Below are positions 19,737 through 27,920 of a stretch of 64,000 nucleotides of DNA, in pieces. The position numbers and the translations under genes were made by a program. The stretch's first letter is position 1; every line of letters starts with the position of its first letter. Source of the DNA: Actinopolyspora halophila DSM 43834 (lineage in GTDB: Bacteria > Actinomycetota > Actinomycetes > Mycobacteriales > Pseudonocardiaceae); NCBI RefSeq assembly GCF_000371785.1, contig NZ_AQUI01000002.1, positions 652,590-716,589 on the forward strand. The letters are read 5' to 3'. A model generated the notes under the pieces. The model did not search any database, had not been told where the DNA came from, and was given only the letters and a program-made list of their open reading frames with translations.

Positions 19737-20636
19737 ATGTTCGACGATCGCAGCTCCGCCGCGCCGGACTCGCCCGCCGACGTCTCCACGGCGTTGCGGA
19801 ACACCGGTTACCTTCCGGACGAGGGCATAGCCACTGCGGCTTTCCTCGCCGCCAGCATGGGACGGCCGCTGCTGTGCGAGGGGGAGCCGGGCACCGGCAA
19901 GACGGCGCTCGCGCACGCTCTGTCCAGCGCCTACGGAGTCGAGCTGATCAGGTTGCAGTGCCACGAGGGGATCGACGCCGCCCAGGCGCTCTACGAGTGG
20001 GACTTTCCGCGTCAGCTGCTGCACCTGCGGACGCTGGAGGCCACGGCGGATGAGGGGATCGACACCGCTCGGGCGGAGGCCTCGCTCTACACCTCCCGCT
20101 TCCTGCTGGCCCGTCCGCTGTTGCGGGCGCTGTGGCAGGTCCCCTGCGTGCTGCTGGTCGACGAGATCGACCGCGCCGACGACGAGTTCGAGGCCTTCCT
20201 GCTGGAGGTGCTCTCCGACTACACCGTGAGCATCCCCGAGTTCGGCACCGTTCAGGCGCGGCGTCCCCCGTTCGTGCTGCTGACCTCCAACCGCACCCGC
20301 GAGGTGCACGACGCGCTCAAGCGCCGGTGCCTCTACCACTGGCTGGAGCACCCGGACCTGGGGCGTGAGGTGGCCATCCTGCGCAGCCGGGTTCCCGGAC
20401 TGGAGGAGCGGCTGGCCGAGCAGGTGGCGGGTGCGGTACGCCGGATGCGCTCCATGGAGCTGCTCAAGCCACCGGGGGTGGCCGAATCGATCGACTGGGC
20501 GAACGCGCTGCTCGCGCTCGGCAGGGCGGAACTGGACACCGCGACGGCGGCGCACACCCTGGGAGCGGTGTTGAAGTACCGCGAGGATGTCCAGCGGGTG
20601 CACGCCGCGGGTGGAGTGTCGGGCTTCGACACCTGA
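19737..20636 (+). CDS. coxD: MoxR-family AAA+ ATPase, CoxD-like
   Basis: A 299-residue cytosolic ATPase with Walker A GEPGTGKTA (about 45-53), Walker B CVLLVDEIDRADDE (about 137-150) and sensor 1 VLLTSNRTREVHDA. MoxR ATPases work with VWA proteins to mature metalloenzymes; CoxD with CoxE builds the Cu-S-Mo site in CO dehydrogenases of Afipia. The matching VWA protein lies 5.1 kb downstream, with a one-carbon operon between them, so the usual coxDE pair is split. The gene symbol follows domain type and proximity to the hydroxylase genes; a general MoxR role is possible. Confidence 0.85.
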   Translation: MFDDRSSAAPDSPADVSTALRNTGYLPDEGIATAAFLAASMGRPLLCEGEPGTGKTALAHALSSAYGVELIRLQCHEGIDAAQALYEWDFPRQLLHLRTLEATADEGIDTARAEASLYTSRFLLARPLLRALWQVPCVLLVDEIDRADDEFEAFLLEVLSDYTVSIPEFGTVQARRPPFVLLTSNRTREVHDALKRRCLYHWLEHPDLGREVAILRSRVPGLEERLAEQVAGAVRRMRSMELLKPPGVAESIDWANALLALGRAELDTATAAHTLGAVLKYREDVQRVHAAGGVSGFDT

Positions 20637-20751
20637 TCGAGGTTTTCCCTCCCCGGCGTGGGGGTTCTCCCCGGAGCGCGGGGCGGCGGAACGCCCACGC
20701 GACCACCTACGCCGGGGGAGCGGAGAACGTCGGTGCGTCCGGTGCGGGCGG

Positions 20752-21006
20752 TTACTCCGCTTCGGTCCCGTCCGGATCGAGCACGGTCTTCCAGGCCGCC
20801 TCCTGTGGCTCGGTCATCCCTCCGATCACGAACTCGCCGTCCTCGTTGAAGATCGGTCCTCCCGCCTGCGCGGTCGCCGCGGCCTGCGCGAGCGTGGCGT
20901 GCGCCTGGGCGTAGGCCACGTAGGTGCGTTCCCCGTCCTGATCGTGCTGCTCCGGAGCTTCGGCCAGCAGGCGTTGCGCGGTCTTGAAGTGTTCGGGCCC
21001 AGTCAT
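20752..21006 (-). CDS. Small uncharacterised protein
   Basis: An 84-residue acidic cytosolic protein without membrane segment or cysteines. The first part is a helix-rich stretch (MTGPEHFKTAQRLLAEAP then AYAQAHATLAQAAATAQAGG). Short proteins with this MTGPEHFxxAxxLL start are common and unassigned in actinomycetes, often near phage or regulatory genes. Convergent with the CoxD-like gene. Coding status is supported by codon composition and the conserved-looking N-terminus; function unknown. Confidence 0.65.
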   Translation of the reverse strand: MTGPEHFKTAQRLLAEAPEQHDQDGERTYVAYAQAHATLAQAAATAQAGGPIFNEDGEFVIGGMTEPQEAAWKTVLDPDGTEAE

Positions 21007-21146
21007 ACCGGCAACCCTGCCAGACCGGGCTCCGACATCACACGGGCGTGTAAAACGCCCTCGGGAAACCGCTGCAGGACTTCGTCATCGGCCGGCTCGC
21101 CGGTGAACGGGACACCACTGGTGCTAAGAGCGGGGAACAACCGTCG

Positions 21147-22082
21147 TCAGGCCGATTCGCGGACGATCACCCGCCCGGGGGCCGCGTCGAGTCCGGTGGT
21201 GTCGAGCCCCAGAACGGTGCGTGCGGCCATGCGCCCGTGCGATTCGGCATCGATGTGGACGGTCGTGAGGGCGGGCGTGACCAGCTCGCCGTACTCGGTG
21301 TCGTCGAATCCGATCACGGCCACGTCGTCGGGAACGCGGTACCCGAGGTCGTGCAGTCCCGTGACGACGCGGAGCGCGATGTTGTCGTCGAGAGCGGCGA
21401 CCGCGGTCGGGTGCGGGGGAGTGTCGAGGAAATCCCGCACGGCGACCGTGCTCGCGCTCCTGGGAGGTGGCACCGCGAACCACCGCAGCGGGGGGAGTTC
21501 CAGGGTTCGCGCGGCCTCCCGCGCGAAACGCAGCCGAACCTCGCTCAGGGGTGATTCGGGGGCGGGCAGTGCCATGGCGATCCGCGTGTGGTCGCGCTCG
21601 GCGAGGTGACGGAGTTGCATCGAGGTGTGTGCGGCGAGCCCGTCCCGCCAGCCGCCGCCCTGGTCCCCGAGCTCGTCACCGGTCAGATACGCCTCGCCGA
21701 GCCGCAGTACCGCCCGGGGAGTGATCGCGTCGAGCACCTGTCGGGTGGACCGTGCCGTGGGACTGCCGTGCCGGACCACCAGGACGTGCTCGTGCTCGGC
21801 GAGCTCCTCGTCGAGCCCGCGGATGAAGCTGCTCGAATAGTTGCCCTCGAAATTGGTGTCGACGTCGAGCACGACGATTCGGGACGTCCCCTCCCGCAGT
21901 GCTCGGGCGATGCCGTGCGGCGCGTAACCGAGTTCCCGCGCCGTGTGCAGTACCCGCTCCCGGGTGGCCGCCGAGATCGTCTGGTTCGGGGTGTCGTTGA
22001 GGACGAAGCTCACAGTGGCTCGGGACACGCCGCTGGCGTCGGCCACGTCCCGCAGCGTCACCCGGTCGACATCGCTCATCAT
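21147..22082 (-). CDS. LacI-family transcriptional regulator
   Basis: About 311 residues. The N-terminal helix-turn-helix reads VTLRDVADASGVSRATVSFVLN (about 8-29), followed by the hinge helix GYAPHGIARALR. The rest is a periplasmic-binding-protein-like ligand domain ending VIGFDDTEYGELVTPALTTVHID. It is divergent from the demethylase-MetF-PurU operon with about 220 bases between starts, so it most likely represses that operon and releases on binding a methylated substrate or related metabolite. The gap holds GCTAGC-type palindromes. Two adjacent ATG codons are possible starts; I used the first. Confidence 0.9.
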   Translation of the reverse strand: MMSDVDRVTLRDVADASGVSRATVSFVLNDTPNQTISAATRERVLHTARELGYAPHGIARALREGTSRIVVLDVDTNFEGNYSSSFIRGLDEELAEHEHVLVVRHGSPTARSTRQVLDAITPRAVLRLGEAYLTGDELGDQGGGWRDGLAAHTSMQLRHLAERDHTRIAMALPAPESPLSEVRLRFAREAARTLELPPLRWFAVPPPRSASTVAVRDFLDTPPHPTAVAALDDNIALRVVTGLHDLGYRVPDDVAVIGFDDTEYGELVTPALTTVHIDAESHGRMAARTVLGLDTTGLDAAPGRVIVRESA

Positions 22083-22230
22083 CACACCCCGTATCGGTCG
22101 TAGCCCGAGGCTACCGAGCTCTCGAGCCGGTATCCGTTTCCGGATCCGTTTCACGGCTCCGTGGCGCGACCGCCGAATACCCTCCCCGCCCGCCGGGAGA
22201 GCGGCGCTCGCCGACACGCCCTCCCGTCGT

Positions 22231-22275
22231 GCTAGCGTGTTAGCTAGCTCGATTTAGTGCTGGTTAGCTCGCTTT
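22231..22275. promoter_or_regulatory. Candidate LacI-type operator cluster
   Basis: GCTAGC occurs twice, six bases apart (22231-22236, 22243-22248), the second inside the 8-bp palindrome AGCTAGCT. A partial repeat GTTAGCTCG follows at about 22264. These lie 26-70 bases before the demethylase start, where a promoter and operator are expected. The link to the LacI protein is by position only. Confidence 0.5.
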
Positions 22276-22300
22276 GTTTGATATCGGAAAGGGAACTGCC

Positions 22301-23635
22301 ATGACGGCATCCAGTCTTCAGGACGGCATCGACCAGGCGGGGTCACCCCTGAATCTGCTGTGGAAACCGAACGCCGCACCGTGGTTGCCGGAAGTGGTCG
22401 AATCCGAGTACGCGGGCTGGCGTGCGGAGCAGCGCGCCTGGCACGAGGGTGTGGCATTCCTGGAGCTCTCGCACCACATGTCCGACACCTTCCTGCGCGG
22501 GCCGGATGCCACGCGGTTGCTGATGGACGTCAGCGCGAACGAGCTCCGCGACTGCGCCATCGGGCAGGCGAAGCAGTTCGTCCCGGTCACCCCTGCCGGT
22601 CACATCGTCAGCGACGGCATACTGCTGCGCGAAGACGAGCGGAGCTACACCCTCAGCGGCCCGCCCACCGCGCACAACTGGGTCAAGTACCACGCGGAAA
22701 AGGACGACTACGACGTAACGTTCTCCACCGACCCGTCCTCGGCCTTCCGCGGCGGTGCCGAACCCGCGCTCTTCCGCTACCAGATTCAGGGGCCCCTGGC
22801 ATCGGATCTCGTGGAACGGGCGTTCGGCGGGCCGCTGCCCAGGACGAAGTTCTTCCACTCCACCCCGGTCACCCTGGAGGGCAGCAGCATCCGCGCCCTG
22901 CGCCACGGCATGGCGGGACAACCGGGCTACGAGTTCATCGGCAACCGGGAGGACGCGCTGCCCGTGCGGGAGGCGCTGGTGCGGGCGGGTGAACCGCTCG
23001 GCCTGGTCCACGTCGGAGCGCTCGCCTACACCACGGCCTCGGTCGAGAGCGGCTGGATCCCCACGCCCGTCCCCGGTATCTACACCGACCCGGAGTTGGA
23101 CGACTACCGCCGTCATCTCCCGCTCGCTTCCCTCGAAGGGCAACGTCGGCTGCACGGCAGCTTCTTCTCCGAGAGCATCGAGGACTACTACAGCTCGCCG
23201 TACGAGCTCGGCTACGGCAGGATCATCTCGTTCGACCACGACTTCATCGGACGCGACGCCCTGCTGCGCGCGAAGGACGACGTTTCGCGCACCAAGGTCA
23301 CGCTCGTCTTCGACCCCGCCGACGCCCGGGCCGCGATGGGCACCGAACCGGAGTTCACGCTCAGCTACGCGCGGCAACGCGTGGAGGCCCGCGACGGCTT
23401 GGTCGGCATCACCTGCCACTCCGCCTCGCTCGACCCGGCGGGAACGGTGCTGTCGCTCGCGCTGGTCGACAACCGGTTCGCCGAACCGGGCACCGAGGTG
23501 AGCGTGGTGTGGGGTGACCACCCGGGGCCGGGTACCGCTCCCGACGCCGATCTGGGTTTCCCGCGCATCCGTGCCACGGTCGCGCCCGCCCCGTACGACG
23601 AGTACGCCCGGACGCTGTACCGCGGCGACGCCTGA
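22301..23635 (+). CDS. Tetrahydrofolate-dependent O-demethylase, LigM/DesA-like (GcvT fold)
   Basis: A 444-residue aminomethyltransferase-fold protein: an N-terminal folate-binding GcvT domain (about 20-340, with GYEFIGNRED and the YELGYGRIISFDHDFIGRDAL segment) and a C-terminal GcvT barrel. Its length and the start SPLNLLWKPNAAPWLPEVVESEYAGWRAEQ fit LigM/DesA demethylases, which move the methyl group of vanillate, 3-O-methylgallate or syringate to tetrahydrofolate. The neighbours oxidise methyl-THF, supporting demethylation rather than glycine cleavage. The substrate is unknown; no ring-cleavage genes are in the window, and other methylated compounds (DMSP or betaines, for example) are possible. 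ATG with GGAAAGGG upstream. Confidence 0.85.
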   Translation: MTASSLQDGIDQAGSPLNLLWKPNAAPWLPEVVESEYAGWRAEQRAWHEGVAFLELSHHMSDTFLRGPDATRLLMDVSANELRDCAIGQAKQFVPVTPAGHIVSDGILLREDERSYTLSGPPTAHNWVKYHAEKDDYDVTFSTDPSSAFRGGAEPALFRYQIQGPLASDLVERAFGGPLPRTKFFHSTPVTLEGSSIRALRHGMAGQPGYEFIGNREDALPVREALVRAGEPLGLVHVGALAYTTASVESGWIPTPVPGIYTDPELDDYRRHLPLASLEGQRRLHGSFFSESIEDYYSSPYELGYGRIISFDHDFIGRDALLRAKDDVSRTKVTLVFDPADARAAMGTEPEFTLSYARQRVEARDGLVGITCHSASLDPAGTVLSLALVDNRFAEPGTEVSVVWGDHPGPGTAPDADLGFPRIRATVAPAPYDEYARTLYRGDA

Positions 23636-23707
23636 GAACCGGCTCCTCGTGACTCCGGTCCGGGGTTGTCCGTTCAGCCGAACGCGGTCTCGGGGAACTT
23701 CGTCCGC

Positions 23708-23751
23708 CGTGGCTCCGGAAGGGCCTCGTCGCAGGCGCTTCCGGAGCCACG
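23708..23751 (+). other. Perfect 14-bp intercistronic hairpin
   Basis: CGTGGCTCCGGAAG pairs exactly with CTTCCGGAGCCACG around a 16-base loop, between the demethylase and metF genes. It lacks a U-tract. It may limit readthrough or stabilise the 3' end of the demethylase message, giving more demethylase than MetF. Confidence 0.7.
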
Positions 23752-23785
23752 CGGGATTCCCCGCCATCGTTTCCGAGGAGGATCC

Positions 23786-24655
23786 ATGAGCTCTGCCCCC
23801 ATCGCCCCCTCCCGCGCGCTCGCCGGACTCCTGGAGGACGTCTCGTTCGAGATGACGGGTAAGGACACCGACAGCTTGACCGGCGCGCGTGCCTGCCTGC
23901 CGCGAGGTAGCCGGATGAACGTGACCTACCTGGCCAACGAACAGCAGCAGCAGCGGCTGCGTGCCGTGCGCGCCGCCCGGGACGCCGGTTTCGTGCCCGT
24001 GCCGCACATCTCCGCACGTCAACTGGAATCGCGGGCGGAGCTGGAGGAGTACTTGGCCGCGCTCCGGGAAGCCGGGTCCTGTGACGAGGTATTCGTCGTG
24101 GGGGGTGATCCGGCGAGTCCCCGAGGGCCCTACGAGGACTCCCTCGAGGTGATCCGCTCCGGCCTGCTGGAGCAGTACGGTGTGCGGTGCGTCGGCATCG
24201 GCGGTTACCCAGAGGGGCACCCCCTCATCAGTGACGCTTCGCTGTGGTCGGCACTCGAGAACAAGTCCGAGGTGATCCGAGAGCGTGGGCTGGTCGGTGG
24301 TGTCATCACCCAGTTCGGGTTCGATGTCGACCCGGTGCTGAGTTGGGTGGAGGCCGTTCGGCGGCGTGGAATCGACTTACCGATCCGGGTCGGTGTGCCG
24401 GGGCCTGCAGGTGTCCGGCGGCTGCTGCGCTACGCCGCGCGATTCGGCGTCGGCACGAGCGCGGGCATCGCCAAGAAGTACGGGCTGTCGTTGACCAATC
24501 TGGTGGGGACTGCCGGTCCCGACCGATTCCTGCACACTCTGGCCCGGAACTACGACGCGCAGCGTCACGGTGAGATCAAACTGCACTTTTACACCTTCGG
24601 TGGGCTCAAAGCCACATCGGACTGGGTCACCGAGTTCCGGCGGAAGGAAAGCTGA
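23786..24655 (+). CDS. metF: Methylenetetrahydrofolate reductase
   Basis: A 289-residue TIM-barrel flavoprotein interconverting 5-methyl-THF and 5,10-methylene-THF. Recognisable marks are VTYLANEQQQQR near 45, PVPHISARQL, VFVVGGDPASPRGPYEDS near 100-120 and TQFGFDVDPVLSWVE near 175. In this operon it would oxidise the methyl-THF made by the demethylase, a direction also assigned to MetF in the Sphingobium LigM pathway. ATG with GAGGAGG upstream. The next gene starts one base after its stop. Confidence 0.9.
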   Translation: MSSAPIAPSRALAGLLEDVSFEMTGKDTDSLTGARACLPRGSRMNVTYLANEQQQQRLRAVRAARDAGFVPVPHISARQLESRAELEEYLAALREAGSCDEVFVVGGDPASPRGPYEDSLEVIRSGLLEQYGVRCVGIGGYPEGHPLISDASLWSALENKSEVIRERGLVGGVITQFGFDVDPVLSWVEAVRRRGIDLPIRVGVPGPAGVRRLLRYAARFGVGTSAGIAKKYGLSLTNLVGTAGPDRFLHTLARNYDAQRHGEIKLHFYTFGGLKATSDWVTEFRRKES

Positions 24656-24656
24656 C

Positions 24657-25577
24657 TTGACGACAGAATCGGCGACGTCGCGGACGGATTCGTCCGCCTC
24701 GCCCCAGAACCACGCGCTGTCGGAGAACCACGCCTCGCTGATCGTGCAGGGCGCGGACCGCACCGGCATAGTCGCCGCGGTCAGCGCGGTGCTGAGCGGG
24801 CACGGCGCGAACATCGTCTCGCTGGACCAGTACTCCGACGACCCGCAGGGCGGTGCGTTCTACCAGCGCACGGTGTTCAGCCTCGACAACCTCAAGGCCG
24901 TGCTGCCCACGATCGAGCGGGAGCTGGAAACCGAGCTGGGCCAGGGATTCGACCTCGGCTTCACGCTGCGCGACATGGCGGTGCCCAAACGCGTCGCGAT
25001 CTTCGCCTCCAGGGAGGACCACTGCCTGCTCGACCTGCTGTGGCGGCACCGGCGGGGGCAGCTGCCGGTGACCATCTCGATGGTCGTGTCCAACCACACC
25101 GACACCGCCGACGAAGTGCGTGCCTTCGGCGTCCCGTTCGTGCACGTGCCCACGGGTGAAATGGGCGAACCGGCCGCCGAGGCCGAGCACCTGCGGTTGT
25201 TGCGGGGCAACGTGGACTTCGTCGTGCTGGCCCGGTACATGCGGATCCTGTCCGGGGACTTCATCGCGAGCCTGGGGGTGCCGATCATCAACATCCACCA
25301 CTCGTTCCTGCCCGCCTTCATCGGGGCAGCCCCCTACGCCAAGGCCAAGGAACGCGGGGTCAAACTCGTCGGAGCCACCGCCCACTACGTGACCGAGGAC
25401 CTCGACGAGGGGCCGATCATCGAGCAGGACGTCGTGCGGGTGACCCACGCCGACACCGTCGCCGACATCCGGCGGCGCGGTGCCGACGTCGAGCGCACCG
25501 TGCTTTCCCGCGCGGTGCGGTGGCACAGCGAGGACCGCGTGCTCCGCACCGACAACAACACCATCGTCTTCGCCTGA
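24657..25577 (+). CDS. purU: Formyltetrahydrofolate deformylase
   Basis: About 306 residues. An N-terminal ACT domain (about 20-100, LIVQGADRTGIVAAVSAVL) is followed by a formyltransferase-fold hydrolase domain with INIHHSFLPAF (Asn, His) and the catalytic Asp region DLDEGPIIEQD. It splits 10-formyl-THF into formate and THF. In this operon it regenerates THF and disposes of the oxidised methyl carbon as formate; the Sphingobium LigM cluster uses a formyl-THF synthetase instead. TTG start, one base after the metF stop, with AAGGAAAG upstream. No folD is in the window, so the middle step must be supplied elsewhere. Confidence 0.93.
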   Translation: MTTESATSRTDSSASPQNHALSENHASLIVQGADRTGIVAAVSAVLSGHGANIVSLDQYSDDPQGGAFYQRTVFSLDNLKAVLPTIERELETELGQGFDLGFTLRDMAVPKRVAIFASREDHCLLDLLWRHRRGQLPVTISMVVSNHTDTADEVRAFGVPFVHVPTGEMGEPAAEAEHLRLLRGNVDFVVLARYMRILSGDFIASLGVPIINIHHSFLPAFIGAAPYAKAKERGVKLVGATAHYVTEDLDEGPIIEQDVVRVTHADTVADIRRRGADVERTVLSRAVRWHSEDRVLRTDNNTIVFA

Positions 25578-25719
25578 TCGAGGCTCCGGAACGTCGGAGC
25601 GGACGGCCGGACCGGTGACCGGTTGCCGAGCTCCCCGGTGGGCGGGTGCCGCCGCGTCCCGCATCGAATAACCGGATCTCCGAACCGGCGTCGGAGCCGG
25701 GCCGTGATAGGCGCGCCAG

Positions 25720-26847
25720 GTGCACAATGCGGATATGAACGAGGCGGATCACACGCTCGAAGGACTCGTCGGCTTCGCCGATGCGCTGCGCCACTCGGGG
25801 CTGAACTGCGATCCGGGGCGGGTCAGGGCCTTTCTGGACGCGACCGCCCACGTCGACCTTGCCGAGTGGACGCGGCTGTACTGGGCGGGAAGGTTGACCC
25901 TGTGCTCCGAGCCGGATGATCTGTCGCTGTTCGACGCCGCCTTCGCCGCCTGGTTCGGCGGACTTCCGGAGTCCGGTGGCGTGCCGGCCCGGCATCGTGC
26001 CGTTCGCCCGCGTGCGGCCCCGCTCGGTGGTGAGCCGCACGGGGAGTCCGAGGCCTCGGAAACCGAGGAATTGGCCGTTGCCGGTGATGTGGAGACACTG
26101 CGCAGGAGGGACCTCGCCGAACTGGGCGAGGCCGAGCGGGCGCACCTGCGCAGGATGCTGTCCCAATTGGACCTCCGTCCGCCGCGGCGTTCCTCGCTGC
26201 GGCGACGCCCGGCCCGACGGGGAACGTTGGATCCGGACGGGACCATGCGTGCCATGCTCCGGTCCGGTGGGGAACCGATGCGGCTCGCTCGGCGGGCGCG
26301 GGCGGGCAGGCCGCGCAGGGTGGTGCTGCTCGTCGACGTGTCCGGCTCGATGAGCGCCTATGCCGACGCCCTGCTGCGCTTCGCCCACTTGGTGGTGCGG
26401 GCGGCCCCGGCGAGTACCGAGGCCTTCACCCTGGGGACGCGGTTGACCAGGGTCACTCGCCAATTGCGGCAGCGCGACCCCGAAGTGGCGCTGGCCGCGG
26501 CCGGTCGCGCCGTGCCGGACTTCTCCGGAGGGACCCGGTTGGGGGAGACCCTGCGTGCTTTCCTGGACCGCTGGGGTCAGCGCGGGGCAGCCAGGTCGGC
26601 CGTGGTGGTGCTGTTCTCGGACGGTTGGGAACGCGGGGACACGGCCGAGCTCACCGAGGCCGTGCGCAGGCTGCGCAGGCTGGCGTACGCCGTGCTGTGG
26701 GCCAACCCGCACGCGGGCCACTCGGGGTACTCGCCCGTGCAGTCCGGGATAGTCGCGGCACTGCCCCATGTGGACGCGCTGGTCGCCGGGCACAGTCTGG
26801 AGGCTCTGCGGACGCTCTGGGAGGAAGTGCACCGCCAGTCCCGGTGA
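25720..26847 (+). CDS. coxE: VWA domain protein, CoxE-like
   Basis: About 375 residues. The N-terminal half is a charged helical region (VGFADALRHSGLNCDPGRVRAFL); the C-terminal half is a von Willebrand A domain with the MIDAS motif DVSGSMS (about 207-213), and SDGWERGD completing the metal site. CoxE-type VWA proteins partner MoxR ATPases to mature the active site of CO-dehydrogenase-type enzymes, which are encoded directly downstream. GTG 25720 and ATG 25735 are both possible starts. A palindromic repeat separates it from coxS. Confidence 0.85.
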   Translation: MHNADMNEADHTLEGLVGFADALRHSGLNCDPGRVRAFLDATAHVDLAEWTRLYWAGRLTLCSEPDDLSLFDAAFAAWFGGLPESGGVPARHRAVRPRAAPLGGEPHGESEASETEELAVAGDVETLRRRDLAELGEAERAHLRRMLSQLDLRPPRRSSLRRRPARRGTLDPDGTMRAMLRSGGEPMRLARRARAGRPRRVVLLVDVSGSMSAYADALLRFAHLVVRAAPASTEAFTLGTRLTRVTRQLRQRDPEVALAAAGRAVPDFSGGTRLGETLRAFLDRWGQRGAARSAVVVLFSDGWERGDTAELTEAVRRLRRLAYAVLWANPHAGHSGYSPVQSGIVAALPHVDALVAGHSLEALRTLWEEVHRQSR

Positions 26848-26854
26848 CTGGGGT

Positions 26855-27130
26855 TCACCGGTTCTTTTTGCTTGGCGGGTCACTTGGCGGAACCTCGGAT
26901 CGGCGCCCGGCTGCGGGTGCCCGACATCGGGTAGCGGCCTACACAACGTCTCCGGCCGTCCTCGCCGGGCACTCGACTGAGAACCCGCGGTCGGTCGGGC
27001 TGCGCAGGCTCAGAGCACTTGCGTCGGAGTGGACCTCTCGGTCGGGAGTTCCGGTCTGCGGTGCGGGTTGCTTGGGGGCGCGCTCCGGCGCTGCCGCGCC
27101 GAAGGGGAAACCGAGCCAACCGGTGACTCG
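26855..27130 (+). repeat. Palindromic repeat family, copy 5
   Basis: The stem is a third type: GCCCGGC (left) with GCCGGGC (right) flanked by CTC/GAG; inner stem TGCCCGAC; loop GGGTAGCGGCCTACACAAC. The tail ends in a perfect hairpin (GGCGC-TGCC-GCGCC) then AAACCGAGCC, the inverse of the head's GGTTTGCTTGG. The right arm is identical to that of copy 1. Confidence 0.9.
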
Positions 27131-27217
27131 ACGGGTGAAGCACCGCGCGTTCGCGGCGGAGTTTCACCGGATCGTGGTCGACAGTCCGCTGTGTCGCTGC
27201 TCGGACACGACACGTGC

Positions 27218-27241
27218 CGTTCGGGATCATGATCCCGAACG
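27218..27241. promoter_or_regulatory. 24-bp perfect palindrome upstream of coxSLM
   Basis: CGTTCGGGATCA is followed immediately by its exact reverse complement, 122 bases before the coxS start. The length and symmetry suit a dimeric repressor or activator, but no regulator gene adjoins it. It is not part of the repeat family. Confidence 0.65.
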
Positions 27242-27362
27242 ATCGTGGGCTTGCTTGCACCGGCGAGGAGTAGCAGGCTCTTGTGTTGTGACTCCCGTCA
27301 CTCGGGCGGGTTGTTCCGATGTACGTCCGCGCACCGCGGGCCAGACCCGTTGAGGAGCCCCA

Positions 27363-27920
27363 ATGCCGCGCATAACCGTCGATGTCGACGGAACCACCTA
27401 CACCGACGAGGTGCAGCCCAGAACCCTGCTGGTGCAGTACCTGCGCGAACAGCTCGGCAAAGTCGGCACCGTCGTCGGCTGCGACACCAGTAACTGCGGG
27501 GCCTGCACGGTCCACATGGACGGGCAGAGCGTGAAGTCCTGCTCGGTGCTGGCCGTCCAGGCGGACGGCCACGAGGTGACCACCGTCGAAGCCCTCTCCC
27601 AGGAAGGACGGCTGCATCCGCTGCAGCGGGCTTTCCACGACAACCACGCGTTGCAGTGCGGATTCTGCACCCCGGGAATGATCATGCAGGCCCTGGACCT
27701 GCTCGCGGAGAACCCCGAGCCGGACGACGAGCAGATCCGGGAAGGCCTGGAAGGCAACCTCTGCCGCTGCACGGGTTACCAGAACATAGTCCGCGCCGTG
27801 CGGGACGCCTCCGAGCAGATGCGGCCCGGAGCGGGACCGGCGATGGAGCGCTCCGGGGAGACACCTGCTCCGCGTGCTTCCGCGGAGCGGGCCGACACAC
27901 GTGTGACGGGAGGACAGTGA
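27363..27920 (+). CDS. coxS: Molybdenum hydroxylase small subunit, [2Fe-2S] protein
   Basis: A 185-residue iron-sulfur subunit of the xanthine oxidase/CO dehydrogenase family. The plant-type cluster motif is [12 protein letters not shown] (about 40-51, next Cys near 60); the second cluster motif is CGFCTPGM (about 100-107) with CRCTGY (about 136-141). It carries electrons from the molybdenum site to the FAD subunit. The last ~35 residues are a low-complexity tail beyond the usual ~155-160-residue length. Its stop is read through by the coxL ATG (GTGATG), indicating translational coupling. The order S-L-M differs from the classical M-S-L. Confidence 0.95.
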   Translation: MPRITVDVDGTTYTDEVQPRTLLVQYLREQLGKVGTVVGCDTSNCGACTVHMDGQSVKSCSVLAVQADGHEVTTVEALSQEGRLHPLQRAFHDNHALQCGFCTPGMIMQALDLLAENPEPDDEQIREGLEGNLCRCTGYQNIVRAVRDASEQMRPGAGPAMERSGETPAPRASAERADTRVTGGQ

